A DNA stretch of 64,000 nucleotides from Cucumis sativus (GCF_000004075.3 NC_026659.2:14154272-14218271); one strand, 5' to 3'. Positions 36,061 through 48,394 are shown, numbered from the stretch's first letter. Notes: generated from the letters alone by a model not told the origin. Numbers and translations are program-made.

Positions 36061-36725
36061 ATACTTTCATACGCTGAAATCTATTTGATGAATCAACTAT
36101 AGACTCCTGGTTTGTAGAGCTTGTTTTTGTAGCTAGGAAGGGAGATTTTGTTGCAATATTAGCTGCTGCAGCGTAAATAATGTTTCATGAGTTTAGGATG
36201 ATTTCTATAGAATTGATAGGGTAATTATCAATAAAATTTTGAACTGCATTGATCACTGGGTTGAGTCGATGCATTTTTAAGTATTTAGTTTCTACTGAAG
36301 TCTATGTTAGCTATGTGGTAAATGGAAATAAGTTTTCTGAAATCTGAAATACTTAATATATCTGTTGTATGCCATCCTCTATCATTTACTAGTGTATTTC
36401 TAAAGGATGATGGTTTCATTTGTTATGTTACTCCAGGAGGTCGAGAAGGATGTGAAAACAAGGACTAAAGGTGAGATGGGAGCAGCGAAAACCCTATGCT
36501 CCCCGTTCGAGCAGCCTCCCCTTCCAGAAGGTTACTAAATTCATGTCTAAATCTGTCTTCATTTTACATGTTAATATGAGTTTATTTCAACTTGTGGGAT
36601 TTTGGGAAACTTGATAGCACTCTTTTAGTTCCTTGAATTTACTATGATGTTTGTGCTTAGGTACCAAATGTTTTGCATCTGGGAAGCCTGCAAAGAAATG
36701 GAGCTATTGGGGCCGAAGCTACTAA

Positions 36726-37999
36726 AGCTAATCAGCTCCCTATTTTCTCCTACGCTTCGTCTCGTTAAACGATGTTGGAAATCAGCAAGAGTTGTGGAGT
36801 TTGGAGGCATTCGATTCAGTCGAGTCGAGTTCATCATAATTTCCCGTATTAGATGAAGAAAAGCATTCACTAAACAAAGCAAGTTTAACTTAAAATGTCT
36901 TTTTTTCTCTCTTTGCATACTTGGATTTTTTTTGTTGTTGAAAATGTAAGGGTTTTTTCACTTCCAACCTTGGTTTTCAGTTCTGTTAAACTAGGCCAAT
37001 TCTTGGGAGTTTCTAGATTATATACTTTGTAACTTGAATAATAACATCATGTCAGGGAATTTTTCTTTTCTTGGGAGCCATCATGTTTCTCTTTTTATTA
37101 TTGTTAATGTTAATGTACTGTGCCAATTAGATACTGGAATAATTCAGTGGTAAGCTGATAGACTGAACGAAAACTGACTCTCGATGCTTACCCTACTTGA
37201 ACTTTTCTAAGAAGGTAGGCATGTTTCATTTAAATGGACAGTTTGAGTTTGCAGTTTAAATATTTCAACGACATGAAGGTAAAGCATTTTATGAGAATTA
37301 ATTAGATTAACTACATTGTTTTAATTGAATTGCTCTTTCTGTTTTTGTTTTTATTTTTATTTTTTATGTATTTAAATGAAAATCGATTGTTACGGAAGTA
37401 TAATTAAAGTACTTGTACTTAAATGAAAACGTGGCAAACAAAATTGTTGAATTTTACTCAAATTTCTTAATACAAAATTTTTCACAATTACAAGTTTAGT
37501 TCATATATTTATGCAGATTTTTAAAAATAATATAATAAACTAAAATATTTACAAATATAGCAAAAATTTGGATTCTAACTAAATATTGCTAAACATCGAT
37601 AGCCTTCTATCAGTATGACTGATAGAAACATATCAGTAACTATTTTTTTACGATTTCTTTAACTTTTTAAAAATATAATTAGACATTTAAACTTTTATAA
37701 ATATGTTTTATGTTGTTTCGGTCTTTAATAGGTCAAAATTATGAATATAACATTTTAAAATAAAGAAATATATCCACTCAACTCCGGCCACAAACAATGT
37801 CCCTTTTCAAAAGATCAATACTTCCCAATTCTACGAGCTATCTTTCCAACTAAAGTGGTGGCCATTATCTACAATGAATCAACTCGAACACATATCAAGA
37901 CTGCTACAGGGAAGAAGACGAGAACATGCTTCAATTTCACTTTTTTTTTTACTGTACAGTGAACACCAGACAACTTTGTTGTACCCATGAAACGTGTCT
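36726..37999. other. intergenic, with a palindrome-bearing foldback element
   Basis: The 3' UTR of the synthetase fragment probably runs to about 37050. 37490-37690 is AT-rich, with ATATTTACAAATATAGCAAA on the left and a related inverse on the right, and CTTCTATCAGTATGACTGAT in the middle. It is a small foldback element of the family seen at 46-48.4 kb. No coding sequence is seen. Confidence 0.5.
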
Positions 38000-40900
38000 T
38001 TATGTTGTTCTTTGAAGGATTTCATCAATGAGTTGATTAATAGGGCTCCCATTCGCCTGCAGTTCGTTTGGAAACATGCAGCTTTGTTAGAAAAAGGAAA
38101 AAGTTAGAACAGAACACATCACATAAAAAATCTAATATTTCCTACTCACCTTTATTCCAATTGCAATTGCTGTTTTAAGGCTAACGAGTTCACCTAACCT
38201 TAATGATCCTTCTTTATCTTTCACGAGTATCAATGGTACCTTCCTAGACATGGCCAAGGTTGGCACATGGTTTGTAAGCCATCGGGGGTTGCAATTGGCT
38301 GTTAACAGTATAGCCTACACAATAAAAGGTGAAATTTCGAATAAATTAGACGCTGCATACAGAAAAGATAGTAGACAAAGCATGATAAGTTGGGTTTAAT
38401 TGCACTTGAGTTATACATCAAGCATAAAAAGGATGCCTGTCCTAAGGAATTCACAATGACATTCACCGCTGAACTAGAATGATATAAAGAATACATATTC
38501 AAAATAGAGGTAAAAGTTTTCCATAAAATATCTACTCCCTGAACAAAACGAAACCACTTTCAAAACTTGTAGGTCGATTAAGCAGTCACAGCAATCAAAC
38601 CAAGAGATAATGAAAAATAGCCTTTAAGACCCAGTTGAGTCTTTACAAATAAGGCAAGTTGTGCATATACGTTTTAGCTCGATCAATACTCCAAGTACTT
38701 TTACGTGCCTCACGATACATGTATTATGATCATACTTTGGTAAATTCTAATTGTCTACTTAGACGAGCTTTGCTTTGACACTAGTACCAAGCATTGAGAC
38801 AGGATATTTCATAAACAAATAACACACTGTAGGATACAACTTTTCAATGAAAAAAAGACAACTTTTACTGAGAAAGAAGGCAAGAATACAAGGATATACA
38901 AAAAAAACAAGCCAACCAAAAGCAAGCCTACTACAAGAAAGACTTCCATCTTAGCAAAATATTACCAAGGAAATAATTACGAAAGAACTTTGAAACCAAA
39001 GCCTAAAGAGAAGCATGGAATCTCTTAAGGATACTGATGGAACTCGCAGCAATTCTATAGGAATTCGATATTATTGAATGAAATAACAGAAAAGAAATCA
39101 ATCTTTGTTTCCCTCTCTCTCAAGGAATAACAGAAAGATTCAAATAACCAAAAAGTCTCAATACCTCTCCCGCCCTTAACAAACTTATTTATATGCCTAA
39201 CCAACCCATCACTCACACGTGCCTCACCCCCACATGTTACTTTTTATTCCCTCTCCTCCTGTACTGAAATAATATTGGAGGTCTAACATTACTCTCCTTC
39301 TCCAAAGTCACCTTGTCCTCAAGGTGAAAATCTGGAAATCGCTGCTTCAAATCCTTATATAACTCCCAGGTACCTTCATGTTGTGGCAGTCCCTTCCACT
39401 GAACTAACACCTCCCATTCTCCCGCTTTGTTTTTGGAATAACTATAAACCTCCTCGGGAATATCTCTCCATTCATGATTTTCCGTTAAATAGGGAACATC
39501 ATTCCTATCTTCCATGTGCTCTCCCAATACCCTCTTGAGCTGAGATACATGAAATACCGGATGTATGGTCGAGTTCTTTGGTAATTCCAGCTTGTAAGCC
39601 ACTGGGCCAATTTTAGCTATCACCTTGTACGGCCCGAAGAACTTAGGGGAAAGTTTTTCATTTCTTTTCCTTCTAATCGTCACTTGTCGATATGGTCTTA
39701 TCTTCAACAATACCAAATCCCCTACCTGGTAATGAACCTCTCTTCTCTTGGTATCAGCATATTTCTTCATTTTGTCCTGTGCGACTCTCAAATGTTCACG
39801 TAAGGCTCCTAACACCACATCTCGCTCCTTTAGCTGCTCATCTAACATGGAGTTAGTAGTGTCCCTCTCCCCATAGTATATCAAAGGAGGTGGTAAACGC
39901 CCGTATACAACCTGAAACGGTGTGACTCCAAGTGCACGCTGATACGTGGTGTTATACCAATATTCTACCCATGGTATCCATTTAACCCATTCCCTTGGCT
40001 TTTCCCCACAAAAAGAACGTAAGAATGTCTCTACTCCACGGTTAACCACTTGTGTTTGACCATCCGTTTGTGGATGATACGCTGTACTGTGGTTCAACTT
40101 CGTTCCTACCACGCGAAATAATTCCCTCCAAAAATGACTTAAGAACACCTTGTCTCTATCCGAAACAATGGATTTGGGATACCCATGCAGTCGAACGACC
40201 TCCTTCACAAATATTTCAGCTACCGTCTTTGCTGTATATGGATGTTTCATAGGTATGAAATGTCCATATTTGCTGAACCGATCAACTACTTCATATCCTG
40301 CTGCTTTAGGTAATCCTTCCACAAAATCCATTGAAATATCCTCCCACACCCGATCAGATACCTCTAATGGTGTTAATAGTCCAACTGGTGATAACGCCAA
40401 AGTCTTATTTCTTTGACAAATCATGCACTCTTCGCAATACTTCTTCACATCCTGCTTCATTCCTTCCCAATGTAACTCTGCAACCATCCTTTTATACGTT
40501 CTTAAAAATCCTGAGTGACCTCCAAAAACTGAGTCATGATAAGTGTGTAAGATGGTTGGAATCAATTTAGAAGTTTTGGATAACTCCATTCGATCTTTGT
40601 ACATCAGCATACCCTGTTTAATTGAATACCTTCCTTCCTCCAACCCTTCTGTCTCACTTAGCTTCTGTATAAGATTCTTCAACTTCTCATCTTGCGCCAC
40701 TTCTGTCTTGATGACTTCAATATCGATCAACTTAGGAGCTGTCAGCTGATTCAGTTGTACTGATGATGGTACTCTGGACAATGCATTTGCGGCTTTATTT
40801 TCCAACCCTGGTTTATACACCACCTCGAAAGAATATCCCAGAAGTTTGGATATCCATTTCTGGTATTGAGGTTGTATAACTCTCTGTTCCAGCAGAAACT

Positions 40901-43900
40901 TCAAAGAGCGTTGATCAGTTTTGACTAAAAAGCTCTTCCCCAACAAATATGGATGCCACCTTTGCACTGCCATTACAACTGCCATTAACTCTCTCTCATA
41001 TACAGGTTTTACTCTATCTCTTACTGCCAATGTATGGCTATAATATGCAATTGGACGTTGGTTCTGGATTAATACAGCCCCCAATCCGAATCCAGAAGCA
41101 TCAGTCTCTATTTCAAACGACACATTGGAATCAGGCAGAGCTAATACCGGGAGCGTCATCATGGCTTGTTTCAGCCTATTGAACGCTTCTTGAGTCTCCT
41201 CTGTCCACTTAAATCCTCCTATTTTCAATAACTGTGTCAATGGGGCTGCAATTGTCCCATAATTCTAGACAAATTTGCGATAATACCCTGTCAGACCAAG
41301 AAACCCCCTGACTTCCCTCACGTTCACAGGAATGGGCCACTCCTTTATAGCTCTGATTTTTTCAGGATCCACCTCAATTCCATCTCCTGAAATAATATGT
41401 CCTAAGTAGTCTACACGAGACTGAGCAAAGCTACATTTCTTCCTGTTTGCATGAAGTTCATTCTTCCTCAACACTTCCAATATTGCTCTCAAATGATTCA
41501 AATGATCTTTCAACCCCTTGCTATAGATCAAAATGTCATCAAAGAACACTAAGACGAATTTTCTCAAGTATGGCCTGAATATAGTATTCATCAATGATTG
41601 GAAAGTGGACAGTGCATTGGTCAAGCCAAACGGCATAACCATAAACTCATAATGACCTTCATGAGTTCTGAATGTTGTCTTTTCAATGTCATCAGTACTC
41701 ATCCTAATTTGATGGTACCCTGACTTTAGATCAATCTTCGAGAAGACTAGCCCCATTCAACTCATCAAACAACTCCTCAATGACTGGTATTGGAAACTTA
41801 TCTGGTACGGTTACATTATTCGGAGCCCTGTAATCCACACAAAAACACCAACTTCCATCTTTCTTTCTCACCAATAATACTGGACTAGAATAGGGACTTG
41901 TGCTCGGCCGTATTACTCCCGATGCCAGCATTTCTTCCACCAGCTTCTCCATTTCTGTCTTCTGTTGATATGCATACCTATAAGGTCGTACATTCACTGG
42001 ATCGGTTCCCTTCTTTAGATGAATTTGATGTTCTATCACTCTTCGTGGTGGCAAAGTTTCGGGCCAATCAAAAACATCTTCGAAGCTTTTGAATACTACT
42101 GCCACTGACTCTTCTACAGTCAACACTTCATCAAACGTATCATCCACTTCTAAAAATTCCCTTCTTTCTAAGGCTCTGCATTCGACCAAGAACCCTTGAT
42201 CCTTATCTCCCCAAGATTTCATAAGGGCTTTTAAACTGACTCTTGCCTTTGTTAGGCTTGGATCTCCCCTTATAACAACCTTCTCTCCGTGATGAGTAAA
42301 AGTCAGAATTAAGTTTTTCCAATCTACTTCAGTTATACCAAGAGAGTATAACCATTGCATTCCCAATATTGCATCCACGCCTCCTAGCTCCAGCGGCAAA
42401 AAATCATCAATCACTCTCCATTCTCCAATCATCATTTCAATGGCTTCACAAACTCCCTTCCCTTTTATAGCCGTTCCAGAACCTAATATGACTCCATAAT
42501 TTGTAGTACTCTTCGTGCTTATCTGCAGCTCCTCAACTAAACCTTCTCTAATGAAGTTATGTGTTGCTTCACAATCTATTAACACAATGATCTGCCTTCC
42601 TAATAATTTTCCTTTCACCTTCATAGTTCTTGGATTAGATAATCCCACTACTGAGTTTATGGACAATTCCACAACAGCATGTTCTTCTTGGATAACTTCA
42701 GCCACACTCAACTCTTTCTGTTCTACCTCCTCCTCTTCAATGATTTCATATTCCTCATTCTCCCCCATCACTACCAGCATACGTAACTCTCTCTGTTCCT
42801 TCATCTTACACTTGTGATCATGAGAATATTTCTCATTACACCGAAAACAGAGTCCCTTCTCCTTTCGTGATTGAAATTCGGCATCAGATAATCTTTTCGT
42901 TAGGCCTGTTTTCCGTACCTCTTCGTCAGCCGTTCCTCTCAACGTGATGGTTCTCATTGGCCAGTTCCAATTTCCCTTACTTTCTCCAGAATTCCCCATC
43001 GTGCTGTTTTTGTTTCCACTTCCAGAGTTATTCAGTTTCGCTCCCGAATAACCAGGAAGATTCGCTTCTCTTCTAATATCTTCTCTGTTTTCTACCTTCT
43101 GCGCGATTCTCATCATCTGTGATAATCCTTGAGGTTCACAGAAATCCATCTCAGCCTGTATCCATGGCTTCAATCCTAACATGAACGTTTCTTCTACCAC
43201 TTTATCGGCCAGATCCGACAGCGGTGCGACTAGTTTATCGAACAGATTTCGGTATTCTTCCACCGTAGTTGTCTGTTGAATGCGCAAGAACCGTTCGTAC
43301 AAAGAACCTTCCCGTGTTGATCGAAATCGGACCAACACTCTTTCTTTTAGGTTCGCCCAATCGACGAATTTATCTCGCTCTTCTTGAGACCGATACCAGT
43401 TCAGCGCAGGTCCTTCGAAGCTAATTGTTGCAACGGTCATCTTTTCGAAGTCAGTCAATTTATGAATTTGAAAATACCTTTCAGCGCGGAATAACCACGA
43501 ATCCGGATCGTCTCCATTGAAGATCGGCATCTCCACCGAGAATTTGTTGCGATCGCCATTAGCGTCCTCATTCGATTTTACTTCCTCCTTCTTCGGTTCG
43601 TTTTCGCGAATGGAAGATCCTTCGCCGTCATCGTTGTTCTTCATCGGAGTACTCCGTATCGACAATTCTGTAATCTTTTCGTTCATCGTGGATCTCTCCT
43701 GGGCGGCCGATTCCATGAATCGTATCATCATTTGATTCTGTCTCTCCAATCCTTTCGCCAAGTCGTTCAATGCTTTCTCTATCGCTGGTAACTTCCCGAT
43801 CTCTTTTTTGATTCCTTGAATCTCTTGATCAAACGTTTCCATTTTGTCCTCCATTCTGGTCTGTACCATTTTCTTCTTTCTTGCCCTGAATCGATGCTCT

Positions 43901-45437
43901 GATACCAATTTGATGGAACTCGTAGCAATTCTATAGGAATTCGATATTATTGAATGAAATAATAGAAAAGAAATCAATCTTTGTTTCCCTCTCTCTCAAG
44001 GAATAATAGAAAGATTCAAATAACCAAAAAATCTCAATACCTCTCCCGCCCTTAACAAACTTATTTATATGCCTAACCAACCCATCACTCACACGTGCCT
44101 CACCCCCACGTGTTACTTTTTATTCCCTCTCCTCCTGTGCTGGAATAATATTGGAGGTCTAACAGATACATGAACAAACAATCAACACTATGTACGATAC
44201 ATGAACAATGGGCCATTCTCATTCTTGAACAAGTTTTCTAGTGTGGCCAAGTACAATTAATGGGCTTATACCAATCAAATAGCATAATCCCCAAGAACGC
44301 ATGTAACTGTGTAACTACACTACGGATTTTGTTCATAAGATTTGACACCAAAGAAAATAATAAGAGATTTAGGAAGTTTTAGGACATAAACTTATCACAA
44401 CCAAAGCTCATGGAAGCACCATAAGTAGCTCGTGTTTTAAACTGCCTCTTCACTGTCTTAAATCACCGATTGACCTAAAAGTTTAAGTTGATGGGTGATG
44501 ATAAATTTAATTATATACCATGACACTCCACTCTCTCGCTTGTGGGCTCAAAATAAGAAGAAGGTCCAACAAGTGAAAATGAATATTAATTGGGGAGAAA
44601 ACAACACAGCAAGACTTCCAAAACCAACTTGTTCTGATCATCTTAAATCACCAATTGACCCAGAAGCTTAAGTCAATGGGTGAAGTTAAATTTAATTATA
44701 TATCATAATAAAACAAACACACGCATTATAAACACATCCATTTGCACACGTGAGATTGACACAAAACAGAAACAAAGCCAGTAAAGTAACACTTGTGAGT
44801 CTAAACCCAAGATAGCATTGCCCAACATAAATAGCCGAGTAGATTACCTGAAGCTTGACCGTACACGTCTTATAATTAGGGTTCATTAAGCGAGCAGAAT
44901 CCCCACATGGTGTCATCCGTTCAAGAACTCTAGTAACCTCATTAACCCCAATTGCAAATTGTTTCTAAAAAAATCCCATCACTCAACATAAGTAGCTTAT
45001 AACTAAAAAAAAAAAGAAAAAAGAAAAAACAATATCAACATGACATGGAAAAGAGAAACTAAAATCGTTAAAAATACGAAACCTTAAGCCAAAATTTTTC
45101 CGGCAAGGATTCCGCATTCAAATCTCTTGTTGTCTTTATCTCTCTATAACAACAGGAGATGGGTAAGTGGGGGGTGTGTTGAAGTGCATTGTTAGACAAA
45201 TTAACTACCGTTTACCTCTGAATCGACAGTAGCAACTCATCGAGACGTTCACCTTCGTAGGAAATGCTTTAATCAAATTCGGAAAAACGTATTCCAATAA
45301 AAATTAGGGGAGAAACATAAAGGTAAAAAAATCGAATAGAAAAGAAAGGAAAGGAAAGGAAAGCCTGCTTACTCTTGGTTAGGTTTGGATTGAAGGGGTG
45401 CAACAGGATGAGAAGAAGATTTAGGGTTCTTTCCCAT
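38000..45437 (-). CDS. RPP38-like L7Ae-family RNA-binding protein
   Basis: Six minus-strand exons: 45373-45437, 45216-45266, 45083-45143, 44848-44964, 38150-38314 and 38000-38056. All junctions are GT-AG and in phase, giving 171 residues. The protein reads [20 protein letters not shown], then [55 protein letters not shown] and [10 protein letters not shown]: a ribosomal L7Ae/L30e-type fold that binds kink-turn RNA. The [12 protein letters not shown] motif and overall order match the RNase P/MRP subunit p38 rather than ribosomal L7A, although NHP2 or 15.5K relatives cannot be excluded by eye. The C-terminus ([12 protein letters not shown]) is complete. Intron 4 is about 6.5 kb because a 5.1-kb chromovirus lies in it in the same orientation. 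The coding exons are undamaged. Confidence 0.88.
39035..39288 (-). repeat. 3' LTR of the chromovirus
   Basis: 254 bp, TGATGG...TAACA on the plus strand, partner of 43911-44164. The minus-strand polypurine tract follows directly. Confidence 0.95.
39237..43869 (-). pseudogene. chromovirus gag-pol polyprotein
   Basis: The probable start is the Met at 43869 ([13 protein letters not shown]). Gag with coiled coil runs to about 42900. A zinc knuckle ([14 protein letters not shown]) lies at about 42840. The protease carries DCEATHNF where DSGATHNF is usual. RT begins before a frameshift near 41743 and resumes with [15 protein letters not shown] and a normal FFDD site ([11 protein letters not shown]). 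TAG at 41265-41267 interrupts RKFV-NYGT. RNase H follows. The integrase keeps the HHCC zinc finger and two Asp residues (MDF, VSDRD), but the third catalytic residue is Gln (DGQTQVVNR instead of DGQTEVVNR), and a few residues before [11 protein letters not shown] are missing. The C-terminus is a chromodomain ([16 protein letters not shown]). Confidence 0.92.
43896..43907 (-). other. primer-binding site (initiator tRNA-Met)
   Basis: Minus-strand TGGTATCAGAGC, three bases inside the LTR at 43911. Confidence 0.92.
43911..44164 (-). repeat. 5' LTR of the chromovirus
   Basis: 254 bp, partner of 39035-39288. It is followed by the second GATAC target copy. Confidence 0.95.
44455..44705 (-). repeat. 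two copies of an LTR-end-like 60-bp motif in intron 4
   Basis: 44457-44515 and 44643-44702 share TTAAATCACC(A/G)ATTGACC, GTT(T/C)AAGT and TGGGTGA, then TTAAATTTAATTATAT. On the minus strand this resembles the end of a common plant LTR (AAGCTTTTGGGTCAATTGGT type). They are probably remnants of an old retroelement that predates the chromovirus. Confidence 0.5.
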
Positions 45438-47161
45438 TAGTGAAAACTTGGTGGACAGTGTAGTTTCAAAGCGTGGAGAGAAATAGCGAGGACGATGACG
45501 AAGTAGCACTGCCAGCCCGCGGCTTTATTTTGAAATTTTGGTTAAGTAATGCAACCGTGGAATTCATCCTCAAAATATGTACACAATCTACCAACAAAGA
45601 TGAGTTTAGTAATATGTAAGTTTGTCCCATATTTTCTCATTTCACACATATGGTTAAAAACAAAAGTGCAATATAAGTGATACACATAGGACATTTGATG
45701 CACCTATATACAAAGATGATAAACATACCAATTTGTCATTTTTGTCAATAAGATGATCTTTATCAATTATAGGGCAAAAAAAAACGTAAAACATTTTCTA
45801 GGGGTTTTTGAGTGAGTGAGTTTAGATCTAGGTCTTAATAAACGTATTTGACGTATAGATATTTTAGTTTAGGTAATAATAGTATGAGTTTGTGCTTTGT
45901 ATTTTCACAATAAATATAGATTTTTTTTATATATTTTTTTATCCTTAAACAAAAATTCAAATGTTTTGTTATAAATCCAAATGTTCAATTTATGAAGCTT
46001 GTACCAATTGTATATCAAATGTAATAGATGTGTATTAAGCGTATATCAAATTCATATCACGTGCATCAATATTGAGTGTATATCGAATATATCAAGTGTC
46101 TATGAGAAGAATTTCAAGTGAATTATGTATGTAAGAGTGGTGTTTCAAGTGTATATAAGATATTTGAGTGTATTGGGTGAATCAAGGGTATATTTAGTGC
46201 ATCACGTGAGATGAACTTGTTTTTATGCCATTTTTGCAAAAGTAAATAAGCTTGTGCTATGAATTTAGTTTTTTAAACTTAGTTTGTTAGTCATGCAATA
46301 AGTCCTTTTAAAAACGTTTTTTTATTTAAAAGTTAATTATAACAAAATAAATTAAAATATTTACAAAATGTAACAAGATATCACACTCTATCTATAATAG
46401 ATCACGATAGACATACCGGATAATGATAAACACAAATAGTAGTATATTTTTGTTGTATTTTGGGAGTAATTTCAAGAATGATGTCTTTTTTCAAACTAAT
46501 GACGTATATGATAGTTGTAGAAGAAAAAACATAATGGAGTTAGAGTTGAAACTATTAAAAAACAGAAATGGAGTTAGAGTTGAAACTATTTTAAAAAGTA
46601 GGACAAATTTTGTGTTGAATTGTACTCGATTCACGACTTTGTGTATGCTAGACAATTTGACAGTCAACATTGTCACACTGGATAGAACAACTAAGCAAAA
46701 TCGTGAACGGGGTATACGACTTCAAAGTCGAGTTGTGTATCGATCCATGATTTAACCAACCCTAGCTGTGTAATGGGCACACGACTTCGCCACCCTATTT
46801 CTTTACTCTATTCTTGACATTGTTTTTCCAACATCCTATTTTTGATAATATTATTTTATTGACAAGATTAGTTAAATAACATTATTAAAAAAAAATTGAT
46901 GTATTTTTTAAATTTTTCTTATTTAAAATAATTTAGAAGTTAATTTGAAACTTTAACCTTTATGGTAGGAAGGAAGTTGGATTTCCTCCAATATAATTTA
47001 TAGAATATAATTTATAGTTAGAATTTAGTTCACACCTGATTTGATAAAAAAAGCTTCATAAATAGTCTCAATAATCAGAATTATTTGAAAGTGTGTTTTA
47101 TAAATTCTAGTATATATTCATAAATACTGTGGGAAAGTAATTGTAAATGATAAAATTGCTG

Positions 47162-47339
47162 AAAATATTTACAAAATATAACAAAATTTCACATTGTAAC
47201 AATGATAGACAATCAAAGGCATTGATATCATTGATAGAATCTGATACACTTATATTAGTATCTATCACTAACATTGCCACATAATGCAGTGTCTATCACG
47301 AATAGAATATGAATTTTTATTATATTTTGTAAATATTTT
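47162..47339. mobile_element. small foldback (MITE-like) element
   Basis: A perfect 20-bp inverted repeat: AAAATATTTACAAAATATAA at 47162-47181 and its reverse complement at 47320-47339. The interior holds AATGATAGACAATC, ATCATTGATAGAATC and GTCTATCAC words. No coding sequence. An incomplete relative lies at about 46330-46440. Confidence 0.7.
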
Positions 47340-47846
47340 GGTTTATTTTGTTATATTTTAAAATGTTTCTATAACGTCTCTATATGGTATATATTTAGTC
47401 AACGGAAAAAAATCTTCACACTCCCTCTCAATTTACTATAAGTTAAATGAACATCTCTAAATTCAAGTAGTAGATGAATATCACACATGAATATTAGCCT
47501 ATCATCATATGATATAGAGTACTGATAAACTATGATAAATTGGAATTATATAGAATTTAAGACTATGTTCAGTAACCATTTTGTTTTGTTTTATTTTCTT
47601 TTTTTGCTTTTGGCTTTTGAAAATTAAGTCTATTTCCTCCCTATTCCATATAATGATTTACATCATTCTTAAATAAATTGTTGAACTCTTTATCAAATTC
47701 AAAAAATAAAAACAAAATTTTAAAAAAAAATGTTACACTTTTAGTTTTCAAAATTTAAACTATTGATAAAAAGTAAATGAAAAAAAAAAACCAGGATGAA
47801 AGCAGTTTAAAAAGTGGATAGTTGGAAATGTAGCAATTAGATTCAA

Positions 47847-48000
47847 AATAATTAAGTATATAACAACATTTTAAAATTTTTGCAAATATAGCAAAATTTG
47901 TCAAATTCTATTAATAATATTGGTTTATGATAGACCATATGAATCTATAGTTTTGCTATATTTAAAATTTTGTTTAAATATTGTTATATCTTTAATTATT
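47847..48000. mobile_element. small foldback (MITE-like) element
   Basis: The left arm from 47847 (AATAATTAAGTATATAACAA, then GCAAATATAGCAAAATTTG) pairs imperfectly with the right arm to 48000 (TTTTGCTATATTTAAAATTT, then ATTGTTATATCTTTAATTATT). The centre has ATGATAGACC. Confidence 0.65.
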
Positions 48001-48213
48001 ATTCATAAAATGATCATAAATTATAATTACCTTTAAAAAGATTACCAAACATACCTTAAACTTTTTTAAAAATAAGTTTGAAAATATTTATTTTCTCCGA
48101 CCAGCGCAAATACTCTATATTTTAATATATTTGAGCCCATGCCCCATTTAGTTTAAAACTTAAATTAAGGTCCTCTTCCAAATAATTATAATTACGGAAA
48201 TTTTAACAATAAT

Positions 48214-48394
48214 AATTAAGTATATAACAATATTATTAAAAAATTACAAATATAGCAAAATTTATCATTCATAGATTTTTATTGTTGAAAGATTAATGAT
48301 AGACCAATAATTGCAACATGATCTATCATTGGTCTATCAGTAATAGACTTTGACAGATTTTACAAATTTTTTAAATATTGCTATATACTTAATT
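48214..48394. mobile_element. small foldback (MITE-like) element
   Basis: The left arm AATTAAGTATATAACAATAT (48214-48234) pairs with the right arm at 48374-48394 with one mismatch. The centre carries AATGATAGACC and GGTCTATCAGTAATAGAC, the same palindrome core as the large TIR element at 9-12.6 kb. The arm sequence also matches the right edge of that element. Confidence 0.7.

Larger units (their letters stand above)
30894..36725 (+). pseudogene. cytosolic-type prolyl-tRNA synthetase, 3' part only
   Basis: Class II synthetase charging tRNA-Pro. Exons with intact GT-AG borders and matching phases: 30894-30960 (SREFLWQEGHTAFATKDEAD, class II motif 2), 32064-32186 ([20 protein letters not shown]), 32290-32442 ([20 protein letters not shown]), 32538-32822 (GVMVMVHGDDKGLVMPLQVA), 32959 to about 33003 (VRAVRRDNSAKKDIP), 36437-36530 (EVEKDVKTRTKGEMGAAKTL) and 36661-36725, ending in the conserved YWGRSY terminus. 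The roughly 250 N-terminal residues are absent: upstream lies the MULE, not earlier exons. About 60 residues between KKDIP and EVEKD are also gone, and a 5'-truncated copia element occupies that place. A functional synthetase cannot be made from this locus, although the remaining exons look little decayed. Confidence 0.9.
39035..44164 (-). mobile_element. Ty3 chromovirus in RPP38-like intron 4
   Basis: Complete 5130-bp insertion with 254-bp LTRs at 39035-39288 and 43911-44164 and a perfect 5-bp target duplication GATAC (39030-39034 and 44165-44169). The primer-binding site is at 43896-43907 and the polypurine tract (GGAGAAGGAGAG on the minus strand) at about 39291-39303. The domain order is gag, zinc knuckle, protease, RT, RNase H, integrase, chromodomain, as in chromoviruses. 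By eye the LTRs differ at only seven positions, all transitions. It is young but broken by a frameshift, a stop and an integrase active-site change. Confidence 0.95.

Noticed and set aside
30894..36725. Functional prolyl-tRNA synthetase gene
   Set aside because: The N-terminal half and an internal block are missing and replaced by transposon sequence.
46423..46755. 110-residue open frame
   Set aside because: Overlaps a palindrome-bearing foldback relic and contains a direct repeat (GAGTTAGAGTTGAAACTATT twice); no recognisable family.
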